Source: Curvularia sp. ZM96 (Eukaryota; Ascomycota; Dothideomycetes; Pleosporales; Pleosporaceae). Taken from it: 64,000 nt of DNA. Made by a program: the position numbers and the translations under genes. The notes under the pieces were generated by a model. It saw nothing but the letters and a program-made list of their open reading frames with translations, made no database searches and was not told the origin of the DNA. Below are positions 23,266 through 34,263 of the stretch, one piece after another. Numbering within the stretch: position 1 is the first letter of the stretch; every line of letters begins with the position of its first letter. The DNA is taken from NCBI GenBank assembly GCA_022457065.1, contig JAJGBQ010000001.1:4154001-4218000 (forward strand), read 5' to 3'.

Positions 23266-23907
23266 CTATGACCTGCTCGGCGACAGTGGTCTGTTGAATC
23301 CACCCTGGCGGTTCATGTACTGTCTGGCTTGGAGCTGCTTGTCCTTCCTGACCCCATAGTTCTTGTCGTTTCCAGGCACTTTGGTATTCTTTGTGCTCTT
23401 GAAGCCCCCAAATCCCATGACCTTCAACATTTCCCATTCATCGTCGTCCATGTCCTCTGGTTTCTGCCGCTCGTCCTCCATCTCTACATCGGGCGTCTCG
23501 TCTCTGGCGTTGGTGTCGGCTGAGGAGCGAGGGCCAGTCGGGGGCTTAACAGTGCCGCCAAACGGGCCGCGAGCGCTGCCACGGGGGCCTTTTGGTGGTT
23601 GTGGTGAACGGTCGCGAAGGCTGGAGCGATCATCTCTGCCACCTCTTCTGTCGTCGCGACCTCGTCCGCGGTCATAACCAGCTCCAGACCTGCCTTTGTC
23701 ACCGCCTCTCCCAGAACCTTCACGCTCATCTTTTCGGTAAGGCGACCGCGAACGGTAACGGTTGTCGTGCCGGCCGCCGCGCTCCCTTGGACTACGCGAA
23801 CGGTGACGCCGTTCTGTGGGTGTGCCGCCTCGATCACGGCCTTCGCGCGGCTCGCGACGACCGTCTCTTTCGCGGAAGTGGTCGCGAGATCGCTCGTTGT
23901 CTGACAT
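23266..23907 (-). CDS. U4/U6.U5 tri-snRNP 27 kDa protein (SNRNP27-like, RS domain)
   Basis: Predicted spliceosomal protein of the tri-snRNP. A single exon gives 213 residues. The N-terminal 110 residues are an Arg/Ser/Asp/Gly-rich domain (RRHRSRSPRERGG, RYRSRSPYRK). An acidic linker with MEDERQKPEDMDDDEWEM follows. The C-terminal 60 residues are the hallmark of the SNRNP27 family (former DUF1777): MGFGGFKSTKNTKVPGND, YGVRK and QARQYMNRQGGFNRPL. The protein ends a few residues after that motif, as in homologues, so the stop at 23266 is credible. Human SNRNP27 works around 5' splice-site selection during spliceosome activation; the same role here is inferred from homology. Confidence 0.92.
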   Translation of the reverse strand: MSDNERSRDHFRERDGRREPREGRDRGGTPTERRHRSRSPRERGGRHDNRYRSRSPYRKDEREGSGRGGDKGRSGAGYDRGRGRDDRRGGRDDRSSLRDRSPQPPKGPRGSARGPFGGTVKPPTGPRSSADTNARDETPDVEMEDERQKPEDMDDDEWEMLKVMGFGGFKSTKNTKVPGNDKNYGVRKDKQLQARQYMNRQGGFNRPLSPSRS

Positions 23908-24398
23908 TGCGGTATTATATTGAGCTGTGTGGGGTTTGGGAGGGAGCGGCGCGAGGAGTCCAGAAGGTAAATCGTTGGACGGGTTTGGGTGCCAAGGCTG
24001 CGATTCAGCCCTGCCAAGTTGGGTAATACAAACCTATCACTGTCGATTGCAGCTTACCAGGCAGCAACCAGGTAATATTTTAGTAGACTAGATACTGTCA
24101 AGTAGCATCATCAGACATGTACCACTTGAGAAGTTTGGCAATTTTAAATAGTGTACTAGAATCTCATAATGCTATTCTTGACATTTAGAACAACATAATC
24201 CCATTTGCATACTACAATACACCCGACCAGAACAGGAGGAAATCTGTCAGGCAACGCTTTATCTGGTCGCTTTGTGTATATGATGCACCCGATGATACCA
24301 CTATGTTTTCCGTAACGCCACACCATGCAGGGTATCTTAAAATCCTCTTGTGGAACACGCGACCAGCGGCATTCAATGCAGAATTGAGGTTCAGTGGC
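23908..24398. other. Intergenic between SNRNP27-like and Elp5 genes
   Basis: About 490 bp between two minus-strand genes: the promoter of the splicing factor and the 3' region of the Elongator gene. A short frame at 23484-24017 on the minus strand is an out-of-frame shadow. Nothing else seen. Confidence 0.5.
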
Positions 24399-25418
24399 TC
24401 AGATCTCGTCTTCTTCCTCGTCAAAGTCATCCTCAGAGCCCATGTCGTACAGAATCCGACCACCCTCGCCACCCTCACCCTTCTGAGCGTCAAAGTAGGG
24501 AAGCACAACACCCTCACGCGCTTGCTTCTGCTTGTCGGTAAGGCCAAGGTTGAAAGTCGACTCCAACTCAGTGTCAGCGCCATTGGCAGTTCCTTTTGTC
24601 TCCTGGCTTGCGTATACAGGAAGCTGGTCGAGAAGAATGACAAACTCTTGCTTCAGTGTACCGAATAGCAGACCACCAGCAGGAGCATGATAATCCGAGC
24701 GACGCCCGGGCCGGAGAAAGTAGGTTTCGCCCTCAGGGCGACCGGACTTACGTCGGAATTCAGCCTCGAGGACAATTCCGCGACGGTCGTTGGCTTCAAG
24801 GCACTGGACAACGCCTTCCGCTTCTTGAAGCAGACCGTGGGTAGGCTCTGGCAAGCTGCGCTCTCTGGCTGCTTTGGCGGCGAGACAGTGAGCTAGAGAT
24901 TTGCAAGTGATGACTGATGTTGCCATATAAATCACCAGATCGAGGGCTTGAGGCGCATATGGTGTCTGGGGCCGCACATTGTATGCAGCCAGCATATCTT
25001 GATGATAGACGCCGACAAGGTTGGATGCGAATTCTATGGCAACCAGGTTAAAAAGCTTGCCCATGTCGATGCCTTTTTCATTAAGCGCATCATACAGAGA
25101 ATCGATGATGACGAGACTCTCCTTGGCACCGCTCAGGGCCTTCCGCAGGTCCTGCAAAATATCCTCGCCAGTGGCTCCAAAACCATTAACAGTACGAATA
25201 GCTGACATGAAGTTTGATGACTCAAACGTGACAACTACGACGTTGACGTTTCGAGATATTGCACGGCGCATCATCTCACTTAGAAATGGATGCGCCCGTT
25301 GGTTAAGATCATCAAGGACGAGCGTAAAGGGTGATGTATTGGCCCGGGCGTTGAGAACCCTAGACATAAGAAGTACTGAGTGGCGCTGGTACTGCGCAAG
25401 AGATGCCGGTCGACTCAT
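24399..25418 (-). CDS. ELP5: Elongator complex subunit Elp5 (Iki1)
   Basis: Subunit of the Elp4-Elp5-Elp6 RecA-like ring of Elongator, which modifies wobble uridines of tRNAs (mcm5/ncm5 side chains). A single exon of 339 residues begins at the ATG at 25418 (MSRPASLAQYQRHSVLLMSR). The open frame runs further upstream but only from a TTG. Family features: VLDDLNQRAHPFL near the N-terminus, a beta-strand LVIIDSLYDAL around residue 110, the middle segment with HQDM, and an acidic tail (DDFDEEEDEI). As in other Elp5 proteins the Walker residues of true RecA ATPases are missing, which is normal for this subunit. Confidence 0.9.
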   Translation of the reverse strand: MSRPASLAQYQRHSVLLMSRVLNARANTSPFTLVLDDLNQRAHPFLSEMMRRAISRNVNVVVVTFESSNFMSAIRTVNGFGATGEDILQDLRKALSGAKESLVIIDSLYDALNEKGIDMGKLFNLVAIEFASNLVGVYHQDMLAAYNVRPQTPYAPQALDLVIYMATSVITCKSLAHCLAAKAARERSLPEPTHGLLQEAEGVVQCLEANDRRGIVLEAEFRRKSGRPEGETYFLRPGRRSDYHAPAGGLLFGTLKQEFVILLDQLPVYASQETKGTANGADTELESTFNLGLTDKQKQAREGVVLPYFDAQKGEGGEGGRILYDMGSEDDFDEEEDEI

Positions 25419-26235
25419 CGTAGCGAATGGAGTGTAGTTTCGCCTGCTAAACTGCGGTCGATCTAGCCTGAAGGCTCTGGCACGGGACACAGGATTTCTC
25501 CTGCTATTCAATGAGGGCTTTAAAACAGCCTACGTTGTGGAAGCCCCAACGGCGTTCAAAGTGCTGGCCGGCCACTCTACAGTTCTTTGCAGTGAGCTTT
25601 CGGAAGAGCTTGTCGTTCTGAAAAACTGTAGACAAAACTGACGTTAGCCCAATTCATGGTGCATTTTGACTCGGGCTTTCTCTGGAAGTCCTGCTTGTAT
25701 ACTTTTATATATGGATCGATAGATTAACATAACATGAAACAACAGTGCAAATGAGAGGAAGATGCTAATATCTAACATCGGACTTCGATGAAATTTTGAA
25801 AAGATACCAGAGGCTAAGGGATGACTGGAAAGCAGGAGAGATGACAAGGAAAAAGGCATACCTGCAGTAATTGAAACGGAAGCCTGTAATTGTTTAGAAA
25901 TGATCTGCAGTTGGAAAATGTGATTAGTAAAGTTTGAGTCTCATGTAGCGCTGCTTAAGCTGCAATACACTTTAATTTTCCGAGTTAGTCCAGCATCATT
26001 GTAGGTTTGTGGCAGGTCGTGGAGGGGTGGGGTTTGTGCTGTGAACAGCCCATGTCATTTTCGCATGCGCTAGTGCGCTTTGGAACTAGCCGTGGTTTGG
26101 TTTGCGGAGTTAGGCAATTGCACTGCCGTCTCCACTTCTATTGCACGCGCACCTATCACCCAGGCGTCTGAAGTACAATTGGACGTTGCAGCCAAGTAGC
26201 GATATGAAGCATCTCTCAATATTGGTACCCCCGAC
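25419..26235. promoter_or_regulatory. Divergent intergenic region between Elp5 and SDR genes
   Basis: About 820 bp separating the minus-strand Elongator gene from the plus-strand dehydrogenase gene, so it must hold both promoters. No coding sequence seen. AT-rich from about 25650 to 25990. Factor sites were not resolved. Confidence 0.4.
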
Positions 26236-27647
26236 ATGACGAGCACTGCACCATCGTCGTCGTCAAAGCCTGCGCGGCCCAAGTCACCACACTTTCCACC
26301 ACACAACGCTCCACGGGTCTGGTTCATCACAAGAGGAGCATCGCCTATCGCTATCGCATTGGCGAGACAAGTTCTCGAACATGGCGACTATGTTGTGGCT
26401 GGCGTCTTGCCAAATGAGTTTGAGAAAAGAGAAGGGCAATTAGACGGGTTTCGGGCGTTTTTGCAAGATGTAAAGCAAACGGACAGATGGAGGGAGCATC
26501 TGAGGGTTGTCGGCTTGGACAGCAGGTAGGTACCGTCAGATGGCACCCAAGATGCCATTGCGCTAACTGAGTTGCGTGTGAAGGATCGTTGGCCAGTGCC
26601 AAGCAGCGGTTGCCGAGGCTGTGGAAGCATTTGGACGGATCGACGTTCTGCTATGCGCCGCGAGCGAAGGTGAGTCGTCTTTGCGTGTGATAGAATGTTG
26701 AGCTGATTTAAGATTTTGAGCGCAGCTGTCATCGGTGCTGTCGAAGAACTGGCACAGAGCAGCCGGACAATAAGCCTCGTTGATGAGATCTTCGAGATCA
26801 ACTTCTTTGCTAATGTAAACATCATCAAAGCTGTGCTTCCCATCATGAGAGAACGAAAGAATGGCCACATAATCGTAATAACAGGCATTAGTAAGTCGAT
26901 TTCGAGGGTCTCCTCAATGTGAACGAATCCTAACTATTAGTAGCTGGCCATCTTGGCACACCAGGACTCGGCATGTACTGCTCATCTCAGTGGGCTATTG
27001 AGGGCTATTGCGATGTAAGTATTCCAATTCGAATGTACCATGAACACTATCAAACATTGTGACGACAGAGTCTTGCCTACGAAATAGCTCCCTTCAATGT
27101 GAAAATGTCTCTGGTCCAGGCCAACATGGAGGTAAATGTTCTGACAAACCGCATTACTTCAGTACCTCCCATGCCAGAGTACCTCCAAGGCGAGAACCCC
27201 GCGCCTTTAGCACGGGAAATCTTCTCAGGACTCCTAGACAAGCTGGAACGGATTGATAACCCTAGCGCTCATCCCTCGCACAACTTTGACGAAACAAAAT
27301 CTCCTGGCGAGGACAGCAATATGTCCGAGACGGGGCAGGACGCAGAGCCAACCATGGGTGATCTACTCAGTTCTGATACAGTGACGAGCTTATATGCGCC
27401 ACTGCCCGCAGCAGTCAAGAGTAATCTGATTGCAGAGACAGTGCACGCGTTGACCGCGATTGGAGGTCATGACAATCCTCCTGCGCGCCACATAGTGGGC
27501 TCCGAGGGAGTTACTGCGGTCAAAGAAAAGCTCAAGACTACGAGTGAGGAGTTGGAAGACTTTGTCCAGGTCAGTGCTGCGGTGGACATTCCCAACAAAG
27601 ATCAAGATTCGATGACCGGGATGAGTGTGGACCAGGGCATGTTGTGA
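26236..27647 (+). CDS. Short-chain dehydrogenase/reductase-like protein with degenerate active site
   Basis: Rossmann-fold protein of the SDR superfamily; substrate unknown. Exons 26236-26525, 26584-26669, 26726-26890, 26944-27014 and 27069-27647 give 396 residues. The order of SDR elements is kept: a first beta-strand plus glycine loop (FITRGASPIAIALARQVL, residues ~29-46), a FGRIDVLLCAAS strand (normally NNAG), and HIIVITGI followed by GHLGTPGLGMYCSSQWAIEGY. The catalytic YxxxK reads YCSSQ, so the lysine is replaced by glutamine. The TGxxxGIG loop is also altered (TRGASPIA). The C-terminal 130 residues are an added, mostly acidic and Ser/Thr-rich extension. The fourth exon can start at 26941 or 26944 (TAGTAG acceptor), adding one residue. 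Either a pseudo-enzyme or an enzyme with a changed mechanism. Confidence 0.8.
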
Positions 27648-27772
27648 AGGGTCGAAAGCGTTGTACAGTGAATAGAACAAGATTAAGCATTTACGAGCGC
27701 AAAAAGGTATCATAAACTCTATACTGTGACATATACCCCAGCTCCTGGCTATATGTCCGAAACTATCACCAG

Positions 27773-29408
27773 CTACGCCATACCTCTCGTGGAAAAAGGC
27801 ATATTCTCCTTGCGTACCTTCTGGAACAATGGCTTCCACCCTGCGTAGCCCTTGCCCTGTTTTGGTTTGCCCTCTATTAGTCGTTGTCTCGCATCTCTAT
27901 ACCACACCTTCCAGATGGTAAAGACTATAGCAGTCAACGGAGCTGCGATAACTGAAGACGGTTTAGATTAGTTTCAGCCCAGGCTATGTTCGCACGCGTA
28001 CACTTACCCCACATGAGCCAAAAGTCTTGCGACACAGTAATATGGTTGGGAGCCTCGTCTTGCAGTTTCATGAACTGACTGCCAAATATGGATGCGACTG
28101 TACCGAGAGGCATGAAAAGAAGCGTCGTGACCGCAATCGTTTTCATGCTCTGATTCTCAGAATGCATCACTTTACTGTCGCCCTGCGTAACTGTATTGAA
28201 AGACAGCTGAATAATGTTGGAGATCCGTGCGTCCAGACTCGTGAGTCGCCGCTGGGTGGACTCGAAAAGCGTTTTGCGATACTTCAACGCCTGCTGAGTG
28301 AACCTCTGGTGGTAGCTGGGACTGTCACCTATTACGGTCTCGTGATGGCCACTTAGGCCCTCCAAGGTAGCCAGCGCTGCCTCGCAGTTCTCGCGCAAGT
28401 ATATGTTATGCTTCGCGAGATTGTGCAGTCCGGTAAAATGATCCTCGAGCGAAGTCTGTGTTGCTTTCCCAGGGTTTCTCGCCATCTCCAAGGCTATCTG
28501 ATGACGCATTAGCAACTGTTTTTACGCTGTACGAAAAGTCATACCGTTTCCATGGGCCCGAAAACGTCGCCTAAATTCCACCCTGTGCAGTCTAGTACTT
28601 TGTACATCTCCTCAAATGCCACCTCAAGCAAAACGTACGGATCCTCCATCAAATCTTCACATGTTGCCATATCTATCAAGGTACGGAAACGGTTCTGAAA
28701 TGTAGTCGGGGCCCCAAAACAAAATAACTCTACCCTGGGCTCCGCTGGGGTTGGCGCGAGGGTGTTGCCGCTATCTGAACTCGATGTACGTGTGACGTTT
28801 GTAGGTGTAGCATCCTTTCCTCGGATTTTGAGCACGAATCCCGGTTTTATCCAGGAGAAGTTTGCTTGAGGTTGACTCTGTGCCGTGCGACGCATAAGCC
28901 CGCTAGTCTCCTCATCTTCAGGGCTGTTGATATGAACAATCTGCTCGTTGACTATGGCAAGAGTCTTGGACAAGAAGTGAAACCACACAAACGTTGTTCC
29001 GTCAATATCTTGTTGAGCTGCGAACGACTGTGAGACGCCTTGTAGGCTTTCATCGACAAACGCACTTGGAATTCCCCACGCTTCAAACAGCTCGAGTAGA
29101 TGTTCACCGAAACTTGGCGTGCATTCATCCCGAGGTGCGAAACTAATCGAGTCAATCATTGCACACAGGTTTACTGCAATGTGTACTTACACTACCCGCA
29201 CTGCTCCTCTGCTTTGCGCATTAAGCTCTTCGACTGAACTGATGTCGTTGATCTCTTCGCCATGGGCAGTTGCCTCTAGCCATTGGAATACTTGCAAATC
29301 CAGTGGTGCCCTGAATTTTTCATGTTTGGGGTTCGCACTATTTCGCACTCTCGCTTTGAACGCGTCGAAGGGCCGGCGATCGGCTGTCAAGCTTCGAAAA
29401 GACACCAT
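27773..29408 (-). CDS. CorA-like Mg2+ transporter family membrane protein
   Basis: Exons (minus) 29408-29191, 29142-28545, 28497-28008 and 27951-27773 give 494 residues. The large soluble N-terminal part ends in a long helical stretch (residues ~300-400, LTSLDARISNIIQLSFNTVTQGDSK). Two closely spaced TM helices follow: MKTIAVTTLLFMPLGTVASIFG and, across the last intron, LMWVIAAPLTAIVFTIWKVWY. This long-helix-plus-two-TM tail with TLLFMPLGTVASIFG is the fungal CorA-like architecture common in Dothideomycetes. The ion-selectivity signature GMN at the end of TM1 is replaced by GSQF, so Mg2+ transport is doubtful. Many fungal paralogues share this loss. A basic tail after TM2 (KGYAGWKPLFQK) would be cytosolic. 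The gene converges on the SDR gene, with 125 bp between stops. Confidence 0.8.
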
Positions 29409-30521
29409 GTTTTTACCACGCCTACAAGCAGCTGAACACTTTGAATTAAGTAATGAACTTCCTATGTGAGGGCTTCAAAGCCATCATAGCAGCTGTGGGC
29501 CGCTGAGTTAGTCACGACTTGTGGCTCGAAACCCTAGCATACATCAAGACTGACACGATACAAAGCCCCTGCAGCCATGGCTTGCAGACGCACCCCACAC
29601 ATAAACAGTATTTTGGGGGCCAAGACCACGGCAAAAGATAATTTCTAGGAGCTGAACGGAAGGGATATGTATTTCGACCTGTCACAAAGTACGGCTAGCG
29701 CTAAACAAGATTAGTGGCGTCAGGCTGAAGTAGCCAAGACTTCAGCTGATAGCACACTCGCCAACTCTTACCGCATACGGTACCGGACACGAGGATAGCC
29801 AATTTCACGAAGTACACAAGCGCAGCCTTGTAAAGACTTTCGTGGATACCGCTGTTCTATTTGGGTTGGAGTTTGCCTAATTGCCTGACACAGTCTTGGC
29901 ACTGTATGGGGGGCGGAGACTCGGTACGGGCCTTTCAACCAGTAGAATGTATGGTTTACAAGCCTCATATTGAAGAAAGCCAGGGTCCGAAAAGCCTTGT
30001 TCTGAAACCTCTCTTAGCTTAGCATTCGCCATTCACTTGGCACTGACATGTATTTACTGAATTTGCCCAGTTTAGTAGAAAAGAACATAGAAAGTGCGCA
30101 ATCATGTAAAGTTTGGTCGATTCTGAAGACTTTTGAACAAAAGAACTAGTGTGGGCTGACATGTCTTCCTGCGTGGTACAAGTCAATAGGTCCACACCGG
30201 TACCGTCAACCTCGTCAGGCAAATTCCGCCCCTGGTGGAGCCTGCATGAACGCCATCACAAACTTTGCTGGGAATGCGCCGACGGGGCGGCCAAACGGCC
30301 AATCAGTCAAAGTCAATTGGAGCTGAGTCCAAATGGAGTACACACCCTCTAAGTTTAGGATCATGTGCAACTTGACTCCTCCTACCGACGGGGATGGGTC
30401 TAGGTCCTAGGACTCGAAGATGATAAGGTCCGCCCGCTTTCTCGTTTCGCTGGTGACTTTAGCAATCTGCCCATGACTACTGCCATTCCAATTAGACGCT
30501 ATAGTTGAATGGTATTTAATA
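29409..30521. other. Intergenic upstream of CorA-like and HET-like genes
   Basis: About 1.1 kb between divergent genes. Short frames on both strands have no family resemblance. It should hold the promoter of the CorA-like gene and part of that of the HET-like gene. No RNA gene or repeat was recognised. Confidence 0.45.
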
Positions 30522-31015
30522 TCCGAGGACATTAAGTCCTGAAGTCGCTTACACACATCAGGACTATCCTGCCAACCTTTCTGGTCGACACGGCGGAGGA
30601 TACGACCCAAACAGTGGCGCCTTTGTTCAAGTACCAACGTACCAGCACTCCTATCCGGTTGGTGTGATCTGATTTCTCGCTTGAACTCATCAGTTAGTTA
30701 ACTGGTTTGGCTAGATTCAAGCTCATCACTGTGGTGGAGGCAACTACGACCCAAACAGCCCCACTGGTACAGTGAAAATCCAGCCCTTTGTGAATACCCA
30801 ACCAGCACCCCGCCCACAGCCGACCTTCTCGTCTCAAGTACGTGAAACTATTCCTGGCTATCTTCACTGCTAAGTGATTGTGAATAGGCGTCTACGACGT
30901 ATGATCCACAGCCTTACCAGCAATTTCCACATCCACCACCACAGCAATACCAACAAGTCGACACTCGACCAGGTATCATTCAACAACTGTGCGCGTGTCT
31001 TCGGTAAATAGCAAG
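30522..31015 (+). other. Probable 5' coding exons (Pro/Gln-rich) of the HET-like gene
   Basis: Upstream of the safe start of the next gene lie open segments with related motifs: GGGYDPNSG in 30522-30661, GGGNYDPNSPTG in 30722-30837, and TTYDPQPYQQFPHPPPQQYQQ in 30888-31004. A GTGTGA donor at 30662 and an AG at 30721 join the first two in frame; a GTACGT donor at 30838 and an AG at 30887 join the second to the third. The third segment then ends in TAA (31005-31007) and is out of frame with the downstream exon. If the intron instead runs from 30838 to the AAG at 31015, the frame is intact and the third segment is intronic. No convincing first ATG was found, so the N-terminus is unresolved. Confidence 0.45.
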
Positions 31016-33836
31016 ATGAATCAAAACAAGGTTCAAGCTTCTGTCTACGAGACGGGTGAATTTGTGCCCAATGTACCGAGTCACGGTCAGGGACAAGACC
31101 CAGAAAAGCAGCCCGGACAATCACTCATCCAGGTTCGTTGATCTAGTTCCAGTGAATACAACTCACTAACGAATACGTAGCGCGGCCCCATGCAGCTGAA
31201 AGGATACGCCCATATCTTTGCCCCATACACAAACGCAAAGTGGGGCTTTCCCAACTTCTATCGCAAGCCAGGTCTCGGTTACCAAAAGCTCGGTCATCAC
31301 AGGCATCGGGATTGTTTGGACCGAGAGTGGGAGGGCGACTATGACGACCGATACATCTCCTCGTGGGATGGCAAAGTCTCAAAGCTGGTTGTGCAAGCCG
31401 TTGATGACATTTACGAGCACAACACTGGATCTACGTACAGGCGTACTTTCATCCGCAACGTGGCGCCCATCTACATGCGCATAGCAAACTGGCCGTTCGA
31501 CCATTTCGATTACACGAATAACAGACAGCCCTCGAGCCAGGACTATGTGATGCTTGGCTTGAAATGGTTCGTTGCCTCATGTATTATTACCTTCTGCGTA
31601 AGTTTTCACGGCTCATGGCTAAGGATGCTATTCTGACCGCACGCCAGATCTCCACTCCCAGTCCTGCTGAAATTGCTCCTCGCAACAATGGCAACTATGA
31701 CGGCCTGCCGTACAAGTACTTTGGATATCCCAAAGTCGCAAAGAACATGCTCGAGACGAGCAATAGTACTGGTATCGTTCCAAGTCAGACTAACCCAGTG
31801 GCTGAGCGTATTCTGCTGCCACGATATCTCTGCTTCCTACGCGACGGAGGGCCCGCAGTGATCACCAAAGTTGACGACTGGTAAAGTCTTGCCTAGGAAC
31901 TTCCCAAAGCGTACCGCTAACTCCTGCAGGCTTGCACAACTGCCTTCAGGCCAATCCCTTTCCTACGTGTTTGTTGCCTACACTGCAGAGCAGTTCAACA
32001 CGCCAGAGGACTTCAGAATCCTGCACCAGATGGCCGATGCAGCTGCACGTAGAGCCGGAGTGATTGCGTACTGGGTTGGCTGCTCCTGCATGCCTGACAA
32101 CCAGCTCCAAGAAGACGTATGCAACGAGCGCGATCTACATCTCAGAAAAGCCAAACTGATTTTTATACCCAGGTCTATCGTATCTGCGACGTGATTCGAG
32201 GCGCACACTCCTTGGCAATCGCCGTTGGACGTCCATCGAATAACTCATCTGAAATCAACACCCCAGAACTGATGCTTCAGCAATGGGGCCGCAGAGTCTG
32301 GACATTCCCTGAAGTCCTCCTCGCACCAGCGGGCAGGGACATCAGCGTCTATGTGCGCGACAGTGAACTACCGCAGCCCATTCTGGTGTCCAAGAACCAG
32401 TTCCCTGCCCAAGTATGGCGGGATGACGCCCACGTAGCTCGACAGGTATGAGCAGACTTTTGCTACCACCTTCCCTGATCTCCCTATCTAACACATCTCA
32501 GCTCATCGACCACTACGAGGGCAACTTGATTCTCAGCCAACTCGAGCTCGTCACACTCGCTCTCGAGTGCCTCCACAAAAGAGACACCACACAGTATCTC
32601 CCGGGAGACCACAGCTACGCACTCATGGGTCTCCTACGCATCCGCCCGCAAATCGATCCCACAGACTCTGCATTCCAGGCCTTTGCCCGGTACGCCCACT
32701 TCCCCCTTTTCATCCACCATCCCCTTCACTAACACAAGAGAAATAGTCTCTCCCTCGCCAACGGAAGCGACCAACTCCTCGAACGCCTCATCTGCATGCT
32801 ACCCAAAACCCCCGACCAACCCTGGCACTCCATGGACGACGCGTACAACGCCAAACTCTGGGACATTCTACCACAGGACGTCGGCATCGCGGGCGTAGGC
32901 GAAGACGACAGCATCATTCTCGATGGATGCCGCGCCGCAAACATCCGCTGGAAATCCTTCACGCCCGTTGCGTACGTCCGGCGCGACGCGTGGAAGCGCT
33001 GGTTGGCGAAGAAAGCTCTCCGTGTCGGTGGTGTAGTCTTCATCGTCGCCATTGTGCTTCTTGCATTCCCCGACCCATACCGCATGGCTGGTGTGATTGT
33101 ACTCATCTACTCGCTGCTACTCATGGCGCTGTCGCCATGGCTGCTTCGTCTGCTGTATCTCGGTAAATTCTGGGACCAGCAGTGCTGGTTCTTTGGGTTT
33201 GAAGGGTACATGGATCTCGAGACGATTGAGCGACAGATTTTTGGGGGCAGGCTGGGGCGCATGAAGTGGACTGTAAGTTTTTCACACACGCATTCTTCTT
33301 TTTTTGTTGTTGTCAGCGATAAAAGGAGGACTAAAAGGCTAATACTTTTTCTACAGGCCGCAGGAAGCCCCCTCTCGCGACACTACCGCAACGACAAGAA
33401 TGAGTGCACGCCCATTGATCCTACATCCGACCCTGCTGTCGCCGCTCTCGTCGAGAGAGCCAAGTCAGCTGGACCAGGTGACCAGCGTATCTTCACTCTC
33501 GTAGATACAGGTATGTACTTTCCGCCCCTTCATTTACAAACATGCCTGCTAACTCCATACCCAACAGGCAGCATGACAGCAACCCTATTCCTCGCCGAGC
33601 GGCCTCCAGTCTGCTTCCTCATGGCTGGCTCCGAGGGCGGCATGAAGCGCCTGATCGGCTGCTCATACGACTGGACCACCGAAACCATGTACCGCGAGAC
33701 GGTTCTGCGCATTGGCACAGAATTCGAAGACAAGATGTCGCGTGTCGGCCGAGTCAAGATCGGCTTTAAGCGCAAGCAGCACCCGTACGGCCCGTTGGCG
33801 CAGGTGGGCGAGCCGGAAGGACACGAAATCAAGTGA
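31016..33836 (+). CDS. HET-like domain membrane protein
   Basis: Exons 31016-31132, 31181-31597, 31648-31880, 31930-32116, 32173-32445, 32502-32689, 32747-33272, 33357-33510 and 33568-33836 give at least 787 residues from the ATG at 31016; the true start may lie upstream. The central part resembles a heterokaryon-incompatibility (HET) domain. A segment with AYWVGCSCMPDNQLQED followed by a helix and AIAVG matches the YWxDxxCINQ...V..WLG pattern, and RRVWTFPEVLLAP matches the later R.WTxQE block. Two TM helices follow near residues 480-530 (VGGVVFIVAIVLLAF and VIVLIYSLLLMALSPWLL). The C-terminal part has a conserved CSYDWTTETMYRETVLRIG. HET proteins trigger cell death on contact between incompatible strains; whether this diverged, membrane-bound form does so is unknown. 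Confidence 0.72.
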
Positions 33837-34263
33837 GGTTGATGAGATTATGTAGTATGTTGCTTCATCACTCTTTAGGATGTAATGTCTTGTTTTAGGT
33901 TAATGATGGACGATATGGTTGGATTCCCCCCTCACTACCGGACCTGTGGGATTTGGTCGGTGCGGTCATGCTTTATATCACTTGTCTTTTTTGAGATTCC
34001 GTTCAATGGAATAATGACATATGCTCTATTTTCTCTGTCTTTGCATTGACCTTGACATGTGAAATATAAGTGCTAGCAAGATAAAACAAACAATACGAGA
34101 CGCATACTAGCAACAGATCAGGAGGAAAGACCACGCAGAAAACAGGAAGATAGATGTGTAATGTAATGTATTCTATCAAGGAGAGAGCGAGATGATAAGA
34201 TATTAGTGCGAATATTTGAGTGATCCTAACATATCAAGTCTAGTAGAATCGCCTGCAGCGACA
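33837..34263. other. Convergent 3' intergenic region
   Basis: About 430 bp between the stop codons of the HET-like gene and the secreted-protein gene. Only 3' UTRs are expected; nothing else was seen. Confidence 0.5.
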
